Shown: positions 23,900-35,700 of the stretch, in pieces
Position numbering within the stretch: the first letter of the stretch is position 1
How the letters are laid out: each line of letters opens with the position of its first letter
Assembly (NCBI GenBank): GCA_950295325.1
Contig: OX485807.1
Coordinates: 51,012,796-51,076,795 of the forward strand
Source: Polytrichum commune
Lineage: Eukaryota; Streptophyta; Polytrichopsida; Polytrichales; Polytrichaceae
Direction of reading: 5' to 3'
DNA length: 64,000 nucleotides
Translations under genes and position numbers: made by a program
The notes under the pieces: model-generated
The model's input: the letters and a program-made list of their open reading frames with translations, nothing else
Told to the model about the DNA's origin: nothing
Database searches by the model: none

Positions 23900-24447
23900 T
23901 GAATTTATTTTTTGAGTTCACCAATATACCATAAGGTGATATATATCATTTCGACATATTACAAATCTTTGAGCAATCACACCCATGTAAAATAAATGAA
24001 TTATGAACAACAACAAAAAGTCTATGACAACACATCATAATTATATGTTGCATACGTTGATATCTTGCGATATTTATCAAAATAACCATGTGGAATTCAA
24101 ATCCACATCATGGCCTTGGAAACAACTCATGGGAGGTTAGAAAATAAGCTTAGAGCATCGCAGGCCACATCATTGCCCCTTGCCAACTAATTGATATTTA
24201 CAAAATAACCAGTAGTTCACAATAGCTATGAGGGAGAAAATAAATCTTAATGTCACTTCAGAGGCGTTTCACTAAAGTAAGCTCCATCCGAGCTTCTTGA
24301 TGGACTCATCCAAATTTAGTTACCGGATGACTTTACTTGAATGCCACGAATCCCTGGCCGCATAAATGGTCCACCTTACCAGACCGAGCTCGTAGGTTCG
24401 GCCGCCTACGACCGAGTCCAGACCTAGAGACAAGGCTCCAGACCTGT

Positions 24448-24456
24448 TTAGGGTTT
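24448..24456. promoter_or_regulatory. Telo-box in the eL21 promoter or leader
   Basis: TTAGGGTTT, the complement of AAACCCTAA, lies 87 bp before the eL21 start codon. Telo-boxes near the start site are common in plant ribosomal-protein genes and support coordinated expression in dividing cells. A pyrimidine-rich tract (24473-24500) follows and may mark the start of the mRNA. Confidence 0.6.
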
Positions 24457-24542
24457 GGTGCTCAAGCCCTGGCTCTCCTCTCCTTTCCGTCTCTTTGTTT
24501 GCTCTGTGCAGGCGAGGCCAGTTTCGCTACGCCTGAGACACC

Positions 24543-25536
24543 ATGCCGGCCGGTCATGGGTTGCGGTCCCGCACCAGAGACTTGTTCTCCAGGCCCTTTA
24601 GGCAGAAAGGTTACATCGCCCTGACCACTTACCTTCGCAACTTCAAGATCGGTGACTATGTGGACATCAAGGTGAACGGAGCCGTGCACAAGGGCATGCC
24701 CCACAAGTTCTACCATGGTCGTACCGGCATCGTATGGAACGTGACAAAGCGCGCCGTGGGTGTCGTAATGAACAAGCAGGTAGGGGGTTTTTCCTGAGTG
24801 TGAAAGTAATTCTTTTTGTTTTAATTGCAATGTAGCTCCATGTTTTGCAGTGGTGGCAATGTGAGATGTGGGAGAGGGCTTATGGCAATCGTTGTCCACG
24901 AGGAAAGGAAATTAGGTCTGGAATGAGTATGGAGGTGTGTAGGTTTCTTTTATTGGTATTGATTTGATACGGAGTATTGCTCTTGGTGAAAAGAGCCCGG
25001 GACTGGAACATTCTACAAGTGTCTTATCGTGCAGACAATAAGTATGTGCCACTCAATTATCACGGTATTTTTAAGCTCGGAATCAAAACATCTCAACACT
25101 CCGATTCCTAGTGCAATCTAAAATCTGAGTATCTGGAACTATTGCTTGTATGCAGCTTAGGTCTAAGTATTTTTGTGGACCAAACTTTGGATATTAATTG
25201 GCGACGGGCAAGCAATTATGTCCGTGAATATGTAAAAAAACCATCTTACCCAAGCATTGAATGTTTGAATGTATATAGGTTGGAAACAGGATCATCCAGA
25301 AACGACTTCATGTGCGCATCGAGCACGTGCAGCCCTCTAGATGCAGGGAAGAGTTTTTGGAGCGTCGCAAGAGCAATGACATCATGAAGGCTGAAGCAAA
25401 GGCCAGGGGTGAAACCGTGGACCTTAAGAGACAGCCTGCAGGCCCCAAGGGTGGCTTTGTGTTGGACTCTTCCACACTGGAGACTGTGACCCCCATTCCT
25501 TACGATGTCGTAAACGACCTCAAGGGAGGATATTAA
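24543..25536 (+). CDS. RPL21: 60S ribosomal protein eL21
   Basis: Two exons, 24543-24779 and 25279-25536, are joined by a GT-AG intron of 499 bp and give 164 residues, the usual length of eukaryotic eL21. The protein opens [17 protein letters not shown], contains [13 protein letters not shown] near residue 50, and ends [18 protein letters not shown], all hallmarks of the family. The intron falls after NKQ, with VGNRII starting exon 2. eL21 is a cytosolic large-subunit protein that contacts 5S rRNA and the central protuberance. The frame is intact with no odd residues, so this looks like a working gene. Its promoter has a telo-box. Confidence 0.98.
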
Positions 25537-27482
25537 GTTTTTTCTCAGGCATAGCACACATGATGCTTGATCCTTGGGTACTTGGGCTGAAATCTGCGAG
25601 GGAGTTAAGAGTTAGGTTTTCTGAGTTCTGGATGCCTAAACTTGAGCGACCTACAGTACCTTGCCTGCACTTGCAATTTGTGTGGGTGATGGTGATAATT
25701 CTTTTTCGGGTTGGATGTAATAGTTGATGCCCGGCGGTTTGAAGATCGACAGGTTACAACTTACACAAGGTGGTTGGTTCAAATTCCGATCCAGTGGAGA
25801 CGCTTGTGGTCAATTTGGTGCTACTAGGGTTTTTCAATGCTCGATAAGTTGTTTGACGCACCACTTTGAACATTGTACTATAATTCCAAGCATGGACATG
25901 AGCCACTCCAGAATAGATTTTGACTGGTGGATTGAATTGGCAATTGCGTCATTTGGTTAGTGATTACAAATCACACATATAGGTTCAAGTTTTAGAATCA
26001 TATGAGAGTTTGAAGCGATTGCATAGGTGTTTAATAATAGACCGTGAACCTAGAATGACATATATATGCCGAGCACGTAATCCAATCTCACCGCAATACA
26101 TTAACTTTTTTATGTCCGTTCTTATATTATCTCTACTCAAGTAAGCCTCTGTTCACTTGCATTTTGCGACAAGGCCTAGCTAGTTTATGTTGTGTAGTCA
26201 TTTGAGAGACTTCCAATTTGAGACACAGACAACCTACTTACAACTGTCGAGGGAGTCTTTGGGCAAAATAGACACTACTGTATCTTGATGACATTGTCTT
26301 CTATTATTTGGCAAAAGCCTACATGTGTAATACACTTCGATAGGACATCTACAATGACTTTGGATCAAGTTCAACATCGGAAGTTCTTTCACTAAGCTTA
26401 GGCGTCGGAAAGAAAGTAAAAAATTGTTGGTAGAGCTTTGAGATTGTGGAAGGCTAATAACCTCAAAAGAGATCTGCTTTCAATTTGCAGTTTATGTACC
26501 TATCATCAATTTCCTTCTCACCAAGAACTGTCTTTGATGCTGTCGATATATATAGCCGCTCTGAAGTACGAGCTTCGATGCACATCGTTGCCACCTTGAT
26601 GACTTGTGTTAATCCCTTCACATGTTTATTTGTCTTGAAGATTAGCATTAGTCACGTCACAAAATTTATCGTCTTCATGACACTCGGATGGCTCAAACCA
26701 AAGTAACTCGCACCTTAAGGAATAATTGATTAACTATTCATAAATATAATATCACATGCACTTGTATGTAGTACTGTTACTGAGGGCTAAAGGAAACACA
26801 GTAATGGAAGCCCATGTTGGTAATGAAGTGTACATGTGTGGATCACATACCCATTACACATTCTTTTGATACGTTTGCAAGACGAACTTTGAGGTCTTGC
26901 AGTCTACCTATCTTGAATTTTTTACTGCAGACTTGCAATTTGCAGTAGATAATAGCCGAAGATAAACTGAGCGTTTCCTCAAGCAGAGAGTTGCACACGG
27001 ATGGTACATTTTATCTCGCAGTATTCATTCGTGCAATTTTTCATCAAATGATCCTATTCAGCCTTCTCTCATTATATCAAGGTTTCACATTGTACTGAAG
27101 TGCCACAAAAGACAATCGGTAAACATGTTGAGCAAACGAGTCATTATGCACATTTTTGTGCAACAAAATTCAAATTACCAAAAATATGATTTCTGAAAAG
27201 GAGGTTGTATCATTGAGTCATTGTAATGAATAGATTCTTGTTCAATCTTCTTTGGGCTCCTTGATAACTGAGGCTCTGGTTTGAACTCTAATGCATTTGC
27301 ACAATTCATGCATCACAGGACATTCAATAGACGATGCAATTTTCTTTAAGTACTTCCAAGCAACCTATAACTTCAACACTGCCAATGTTTGCATTGGTCA
27401 CAGAAGTCTAAAATCCTTAGGTCACATTATCTGGCTCTCAACATATCAAAACTGTCTTACATAGAAGCTAACATTTCAACTT
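25537..27482. other. Intergenic region between eL21 and the phosphate carrier
   Basis: This holds the 3' end of eL21 mRNA and, from the other side, that of the phosphate carrier; the two genes converge here. I see no further gene. Short ORFs such as 25724-25960 have no recognisable content. Confidence 0.6.
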
Positions 27483-30400
27483 TCAACAAGGTTTTTTCCC
27501 ACCTCCACCATGACCACCACCTGCAGCTGGTGCAGCTCCACCTGTCGTTGGTCTGACCATTCCAACAATTTACAAGCTTTGTGAGGTGGAGTCTTGAACT
27601 TGTAATGTTTCTTCATAGGAACATGTGTTAATTAACATATTAAAAAGTTATGAACTAGGTAATAGATGGGAGGTGCCCTGCCACTCGCTGTAGTAGGCTT
27701 GAACCTGCCAAGCCACAGTAGCGGGTGAGGTAGATAATGGGTGCCTACTCCAGCCGATGGCAGGGCGACACATACCCATTACCTGACATAGTGGTCAGGC
27801 CATGGCAGGGTCATCCATTACAGGTAATAATGTGCCTCCCCGTACCCGATCAGGATGAACACGTCAGCAAAACGACTACAACATGAATGTATGAGATTGG
27901 TTTTGGGAAGAGAAGGATCTTACAAGCCTACATAGACCTTGAATGCATCATAGATGCCCCATTGTGCTCCAGTAAGTGTTCCCACCATAACAATTCGTAA
28001 GGGTAACCCACGGGTAAATAAAGCAACCATTCCCAAGTCACTTATAGCCTACACAAAATAGAAACAGTATGTACATTGCTGTTGTTATTCCATACTGAAA
28101 TCAGCATTTCAAGAACATAAACTATGAAATTAATATTCTTCAGAAACAAGATGTTAAGCAAGTCAAATGGTTGAGATATTTAAAGCTTTCTGCTGAGTGA
28201 AGATAATCAAACCTGGCCAATACTTGCACCCTTTGCATTGTTGAGATAAGAAACCAGATTATCTGCAGGGTGGGACACAACAGCACAAAGCACTCCTGCA
28301 ATGTATCCAGCAGCAAAACTCACTCCTAATTGAGTTGCTTTTGAGCATTTTTCTTTTGGCACTGGGACCGCATGCTTGTACAAGGCTTCTACTGTAGCCT
28401 CAAAGCATGAAAATTTCATCATCGTGTCTGTTTATAGAACAAGATAATTACAGGTCATTATTTATATACAGCAGCTATATATTATATATTTTCATGACTT
28501 CAATCATAAGTTGTGAAACAAATTTAAATACAATGATTATGTTGTTCTGGTATATATCCATCTTTTGACGTTCAAGGTTTCTCAGGAAATCATTGATGTC
28601 TACATTGATTTGAAACCACCATAGAACTGAATACCATCATCAACATCCTTTCTTTCTCTTTTTGGAGAAATCCTCATTTATATCAATTTTCATCTCAAGA
28701 ATTTAGAAGAAACATCATCAATATTGCTACATGCTGATTTTTATCCAGCAGGCCACAAACTGCCAATACCATAAACTACTCTTTAGTAATGACGAATGTA
28801 GTAGATCCAAGTTGCAGGACTTGTTTTCCTTTGGACCCATATCTTAAAGAAAGTATGACCCAAAAGCTCTTCATTTACCATATTCTGGACATCTTTACAA
28901 TTGAGTAAATCTGGATATCAAACATATTCAAGACCCATAGTTAGGACAATGGTACAGCACTTTCATGTGTCTGGACGAGGACTTGTAATGGAAACCTACC
29001 AGGTAAAATTAGTGCAGATAATTTAATTGAATGATTCTGATAAATGAGATTATGGAGCTCATAAAGAAATATAGACATTCTACCCATATTGACAAACTTA
29101 AAGACGTCAATAATGGATGTAGACTCAATCTGACACCTGAAAGGCACTAAAGATTAAATCTATTGTGTAAAAATTTCCAGTATATAGTTTTTCATTAATT
29201 CATTATCGGCACCAAGGTAACCCTAAAAATGAAACACTGTAAGGAAGATAGAGGTGTCTTAACATAACATGATGCCTCATGATCATCCACCTAGACAACC
29301 TTTTCTTATACTAAAGATAAGAGATGACTACCAAGAGGTAACAGGCAAGATCAAAAGACTTTCCATTTGAGGATTGTCCAAATAAGCCAGTATGATATTT
29401 AATCTATATTAAGTTTCATTCACAGTAACTTTCCATAATTTACTGAGAGGAGTACTACGTAGGGAAGAGAGCAAACATGGAATTTGACGGCCCCATAGCG
29501 GCACAAGTCCTGCATACAGCCTGTTACCAAGACAAGAAAGAAGATTTTCCAGGAATGTGAAACATGCTCTAAATGAATTCCAAAATAATACTGATAAACC
29601 TATTTTTCTTATTGATTGTTCCTTGCCAGTCCTTTCATGTGGTAATTGCGTGCAGAATACTTAAATTCCAAGGACAAACTCTGTTGTCTGTCATGAAAAT
29701 GTGCATCAAAGTCTACGGGATTGCTCGTAACTAATTTACTTCTAGATTACAGACTGTTCCATGCTGTTTTATTACAACTTCCAATGACTCGCATCTGTAC
29801 CTATGTGAATTGCAAAGTGCACATTTCCAAGAGGCAGGGGCACTTACCCTCCAAAGCCTTCCGCGGCAACGAACTTGGACATGCCATCAGTGAGCCCCTT
29901 GGCGTAGCCAGGCTTCGTCTGCACACGCACTTTGACTGCCTCGAATGGGCAGAGTGCAATGTCCGCAATAAACTCCGCGGACGCAGAACCTGCTAAGTAC
30001 ACGACCGTCTTGTAGTCTGTGGCAAAGGGCTCACCCGCGAGGTCGCCATAGAATTTCTTGAAGTACTCGTACAACCCAAACTTGCAGGCCCCTTGAAGAC
30101 TGTAGCCCACCATTGTGGGTCCCCATCCCTTGTACAGCCCCTTCGCCCCTTGCTCTGCCATGATCAGCTTGAAGCCACCTCCTATGGACTTGTACTTCCC
30201 CGGGTCGATCTGCGGGCAAGGTGAACATATACATGAGATTATTGAGACAACCCATTTTTCACATAGCACAACTCTTTTGTCAAAGTGTCACCTAGCAGAA
30301 CTCTGGTGACCTGCATGGTGGAGGAAATCATCTCCAAGAAGTAACCAGAGAATATCCGAGGAATTTTCCAAGAATAATCAGCATTGGAGTGGAACTTGTG

Positions 30401-31142
30401 CACTTGCAGAGATCGCAGAGAGATGGTTGAGGGAGGGAAATGTGTGTGGGACAACCCATTCTTCACATAAGCACAACTCTTTTGTAAAAACGATCACCTA
30501 GCAAAGCTCTAGTCCTGCATGGTGGAGGAAACGATCACCAAGGAGTCATTGGAGATTATCAGAGGAATAATCAACATTGGAGAGGAATTTGTGCACTTGC
30601 AGAGATTGCGGAGAGATGCTTGAGGGAGGGATATGTGGTGTGAAAATGATGATGAAGTCACAAATTTGATGATGAGAAAAAGGATATGGGGTGCCGGGAT
30701 GGAGATAGATACATGAGATGCGCAACAATAGATGATGCACCTGCATATTACACTTCACGATATCTAAAGGTGTCACTCCAGTGTGTGTGATACCACAACT
30801 CAAAATGCCGCCAACTGTACAGGCAGCGTAAAACTCCGCCGAGTACATGGGGATCTTGCCAGGCTCGCTGGCGGCCGGGATCATGAACTTCCCCGACCCA
30901 TATGGTGATGCATTGCCCCCGGTGGCGTTGTTGCATCTTTCCCTCCTGCTCTCTTCAAAGCACGTCCCCAATCGGAATCGCCTCAAAACGTCTTGCACAT
31001 GACCTAACCCAGGTTGTGCACCCCTGCTGTTGCTGTTCCTGCTGCTGCTGCTACTTGTGGTGCTGGTCCCTGCTAAGGCAACCACGGCTCCTCGGCTGCT
31101 GTACAGGTATTCAGGCAGCAGCCTCTGGCGTGGAGCTCCCAT
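27483..31142 (-). CDS. PHT3: Mitochondrial phosphate carrier (PHT3 / SLC25A3 type)
   Basis: Six exons: 31142-30741, 30209-29848, 29520-29477 (44 bp), 28427-28213, 28048-27924 and 27552-27483. All have GT-AG borders, keep frame and total 405 residues. The three carrier repeats show their signatures: [22 protein letters not shown] and [11 protein letters not shown]. The third lacks the usual basic residue, as in other phosphate carriers. [20 protein letters not shown] and [14 protein letters not shown] are also typical. A Ser/Arg/Ala-rich front of about 90 residues would act as the presequence. The C-terminus is Gly/His/Lys-rich. The protein imports phosphate with protons across the inner mitochondrial membrane for ATP synthesis. 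Intron 1 holds a tandem duplication and intron 5 a small MITE. Confidence 0.96.
27659..27823. mobile_element. GC-rich MITE-like repeat in the last intron of the phosphate carrier
   Basis: GTAATAGATGGGAGGTGCCCTGCCA at the left is echoed, inverted, by TGGCAGGGTCATCCATTAC at the right. A similar word (GATAATGGGTGCC…GGCAGGG) recurs in the middle. It is clearly more GC-rich than the surrounding intron. No target duplication was fixed. Confidence 0.55.
30241..30650. repeat. Tandem duplication (~205 bp, two copies) in intron 1 of the phosphate carrier
   Basis: CACAACTCTTTTGT occurs at 30267 and again at 30472, and the following text (CCTGCATGGTGGAGGAAA; GTGCACTTGCAGAGAT) repeats in the same order. 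The copies have diverged by scattered substitutions and short indels. The duplication lies wholly in the intron. Confidence 0.85.
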
Positions 31143-32798
31143 GGTGCATCAGGACTTGCTGCTGCAATTGCGTGTAGCCCCGGCAACGCCAGGGTCCTGC
31201 TGCAGCTAAGAGGTCGCCCTGGCAGTTGCCAGCCCCTGCACCTCTTCAACCTGGAAAAAGAAGAGATCGAGGCAAATCATGCAGTGTAAACAAAGAAATC
31301 TGGCCCCCGCAGTTTCGGATCAGCTGAAACAAACCTGCAAAAGAAGGCAGACACCTTATTATATGGGGCCAGCTACGATTCCATAAGAGAGAAATGTCCA
31401 ACGGTGCTGCAGCTACAGGTGATCAAATCATTACACCCCTATCAGTATCAACACCAAACATGTAATTGGTCATTTCAATGCATCGACAGGAGGCATCTGT
31501 CCCAGAACCTTTCAGTTACTAACCCACTCCACACCAGAGCCGCCGATACAAACCTACAAAAGGAGACACTTTATTACCATATGGGGCGAACTACAACTCT
31601 ACAGTAGAAAATATCCAGCGGTGCTGCAGCTACAGGTGATCAAAACATTACCCATCAGTGCCAGCACCGAACATGTAATTGGTCAGTTCAAGGCATCAAC
31701 AGGAGGCACCTGTACCAGGAAGTACTAACTTAACCCACTTGACACCAGAGCCGCTCAGAGAAAAGCATGTAATTCCACCTCAGAAATTACAGCAGCCACA
31801 TATTAGAAGACATGTCATTACATGGATGATGGTCATGAGGTCTGCCTAAGCTGGTGCAAGTCAAGATGTGTATAACATGCAGAAAGAGGGGCTAAACTGA
31901 CTGACTTCGGAGGCTGTAACTGCTGTGGCTCCATAAACCGAGTGGACAGTGCAACAACCCACAAGTGCATGACCGGTAGGTTTGGATAGTATGAAGTTTC
32001 TGTAAGCCCTGTCCATCTAAGGTCGAATCCTGTGCATACGACGGTATTTAAAAGGTGGGAAAGGTTAGCCGGATCATCATGAGTGATATTCCCAAGTTCA
32101 TGAGCTTAGGTGATAACTACCATCAAAAACCTTGCAAACATGTCACATTGGGTGACGCTAATGTAAGGGGTAACAAAGGCAGCTCTGTCCATGACTCACT
32201 TTTGACCTCACAATATTCTCATCCAAATCTGTCAATGGCCCATGGTCCATACTTGCTTTAGGAAATGATTTGTCACTCTTGAGTAGGATGTTCGATATTT
32301 TGCGCACTCCTTGATAGTAAAATCAGAAAACAAAGGCATGTTCTTATAGACCATGCAGTAACTACTACCCTCCAAAAAATTGTCCCACTCTACCTGATAC
32401 CGTCTTGCTGACCACATAGATCACCTGATTGTTAGTTGGCCTTTTCTGCATGACACAAAGATAAAAGAACACAAAGCAAGATGGAGACAGAAAAAAGTAA
32501 TACACAGAAAGGTAGGAACAATCCTATTGAAGAACATACATTTCAATTTACACATAGCAATTGAGTAGAATGCTTACAATCTCAGTACACATATGATACA
32601 CAGCAGCAGAAAAGATCAGGGCTCTTTCTTATGCAAAAATGACTCCTTGTTTAAAGAGTAAACTCGTAGCTCCATCCAGAAGCTAATTACAACTGGCAGT
32701 TCTGCATCCTAATCTCCAATTTTGCAACAGTAAATCCTGTTGGAAGCTCTGCAGTTACTTCTTTCCATTAACTCCACACTCATGCCCAAATAAGGCAA
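31143..32798. other. Intergenic region upstream of the phosphate carrier, downstream of HISN8
   Basis: This contains the phosphate-carrier promoter and 5' leader and the HISN8 3' end. The main structure is a two-copy tandem duplication at 31329-31765. No other gene is seen; the ORFs here are short and without recognisable content. Confidence 0.6.
31329..31765. repeat. Tandem duplication (~217 bp, two copies) upstream of the phosphate carrier
   Basis: Copy 1 is about 31329-31548 and copy 2 about 31549-31765. Shared words in order are ACAAACCT(G/A)CAAAA, CGGTGCTGCAGCTACAGG, CATGTAATTGGTCA and GACACCAGAGCCGC-like ends. The unit length is close to that of the intron 1 duplication, but the sequence differs. 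Confidence 0.85.
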
Positions 32799-35700
32799 TT
32801 AGTGACCTGCAGCTTCAATATCACGTAGTCGCAGAGTTACTGCCCTTTTATGTGCATCAAGTCCCTCAACTTCTGCCATTTTGGCAACATAAGGTCCTAG
32901 CCTTTGCAGGCCCTCTGATGACAAGGATTGAACGGTCATGTACTTGACAAAGGAATCCAGAGACACGCCTCCATACATGCGAGAATAACCATATGTTGGC
33001 AAGACATGGTTGGTTCCACTGGCATAGTCGCCAACGCTCTCAGGTGTCCATCTTCCCAGAAATACAGATCCTACCAAACACAAGGGCAGCTAGTCAGTAC
33101 CCCTGATTTAAAACTTGAATAATGCATGACTTATGGGAGCACCACAATAGGTTCCTAGTGCATGTCAGTTGCAGGTACAAATTCAGAGAGCTATAAATAC
33201 TGGGTGCAGGATGAGTCAAGACTGAAGAGGTATTTCCTGTCTGGTGTGAAATTCTTCTACAATCTTTCCTATGACATGACTTTAGTTCTCTAAAACTTGG
33301 CTAATCTGATGCTTTTCTCACCTCTGTTCCTTGTTGTCCAGATATGACTACAAAGTGGCTCATTGCTACATCCTCCAAGTGGAGCAACCAAAACATCAAT
33401 CGACATCTTGCTTTGTATTGATACACATTCTCAAGCTGGCTGTCAAAAATAATCATCAAATCTTAGTATTATATGTTACCTGCATTGTCAAGATGGTCCA
33501 ACCAGTTCTCTGCATCCTCCACGTTAACAATCAAGTGCTCAGGAGCATAAAGGTTTGAAAATTCGCAAGCCTGCATTATCCACAATTCTTGTAAGGACTT
33601 CAGTATCACTCCTATCAATATATGAGTTGCATGGCAAGATTTCTGCAAATTTGCCTCAATTGCACTGTTGTTCGCTTCCAATCAGGATAAATGCAAGAGG
33701 AAGAAATCACCAAGGGCATTTATCGAACCTCAGCCATATCTTTCACAATAACAATGTAGCTGTGTGAAAGAGCTTTTGTGGCAATCGAATCTCTGGGAAG
33801 CTCTCTGCACTGTCTCTCAACCTCCTGCCCTAAACCAACTGTATCCACTTCATCCCCTACTGCCACAAGAACCACTTGGCTGTCTGGGCCATGTTCTGCC
33901 TGCACAATCGGACACAAGTAGACCGGCTTGGAATCAGCAAAACTTGATACACGGTGTGATTGTCATTTAAAAACGTTGACCACAGGAATACATATACTGA
34001 GCACCAGAAAACCTAGAAAGCAGAAAACACCTAAACAGATATATCAGAACATCGGGATAGAATTCAACATTGAACTACAAGAGACAGCTTTGATATTATG
34101 ATGACCATACAAATTCCCCCTTGCATTCACTCAATAAAAGTCTTAAGCAAAGCTCAATTCAGGATACGTCGTCTACCTGTGAGAGTAGATCAGCGGCTAC
34201 ATGAACATGGGAGGCGAGCTTGTCAGCAATTACTAGTACTTCAGAAGGGCCAGCAGGCATATCAATGGATACCATCGCTTCACTATTCTGTAAATTAAAA
34301 ATGAAAAAACGATGACACTCAATATAGATTTTCTTTCATGACATATAACTTTCAGAACTTCACTGTCCTACCTACTCACAGCATGCAAGCTGTAGATCTG
34401 CTGTAACATTCATCACAACGTCAAGAAAAGACATTGGGATTCAATTTCTGATTATCTAACAAAAAAGACTAATTGATACATGTCTGGTGGCAGGTAAATC
34501 ATACTTGCAGCGTCATCTTTGCTGCTGTCACATATTGATTTCCAGGTCCAAGAATTTTATCAACCTGCTCAAAAATTTTGCACGAATAAAAATGTGAACC
34601 TAGACTTCAACTCTATTTGTGTAAGATATCCCTTCACTTTGCCAGTTGAGCTCAGATTAAGTTACCATGCCTGCTGATAGCTGAACAATAGGTTTTTAAG
34701 CGAACGAAAAGAGGTATATAATTGTGATGATCAACATTTTTCCAAAAGTACTTGACACTAGGCCTGACCCCTTTTGTTACTACTGACATTTCAGACTTCT
34801 TGCATTTCTGACTCATGTTCACATACCTTTGGACAAGTCTCAGTGCCCCAAGCCATTGCTGCCACAGCCTGCATGCCCATACCAAAGAGAAAGGAAATCA
34901 CATTCATTAAGATAGAACTAACCTGGAACTTATAAGATAGAGGGTCTACTATTGAGGTTATACCAGTCTTACTTCTGTTGACTACTACTAACAATTCTCA
35001 AGGTGTGGAAGGATTGTGCTCGAAACACTGTCCTCATCAGACACTGCAGCAAATTTAGCTCTGAAACACCATCTACAAAATGACATATAAAGTAGACATA
35101 ATAAAACCTGGTTCCACAAGAAATCAATCAACTAATTGGAAGTGTTTTGACAAATTATAGACCAAAAGTGGTATACGTAAGTCTGTTAACATGCCTGAGC
35201 TCCACCAGCTTTCAAGATGTGTGTCACACCTGACTTCTTCGCACAGTAAAGTACTTCCTGCCAGCACATTGGACAGGATGAGGCGATTAATTACTTGCAG
35301 AACAACTATGCCCAAAATGAACAATTACTGATCACCAAAACATACATGTGTTTTTTTAGAAGCATTATCTCATGCGCAGAACCTATCCTACAACCAATTT
35401 GACAACAGAGACTTACTGGGCAAAAGGAGCCATCTTTTCTTGGTGGTGTTGCAATAACCACAGTCTTGCACCCTGCAATTTGTGCTGGCTGGACAAACAC
35501 CAGACCATAAAACTTAGACTGTATTTTACTGGTCCTTGGCACTTGAAGTCAACATACGTATAAATAAACTTTAAATGCTTAAAAAAGCAGCAATATGCAT
35601 AATTCAAGAACAAACGAATATAAAATCTGCCATAATTAGCCCCAGCAGGTGCTGGCAGCTAGTGACTTACAGATAGCAGACAACAGAAGCTAGATTAAAT

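Larger units (their letters stand above)
19651..24330. other. AT-rich gene-free region
   Basis: No open frame here resembles a protein I know. Visible items are a small hairpin (20288-20320), a TA/CA microsatellite (22284-22316) and an ATA microsatellite (23871-23899). Near 22160-22260 and 22720-22860 the words 'ctccctctt' and 'tacggagtgtcgt' recur in inverted and direct positions, which suggests a degraded MITE. The rest looks like old repeat debris. Confidence 0.6.
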
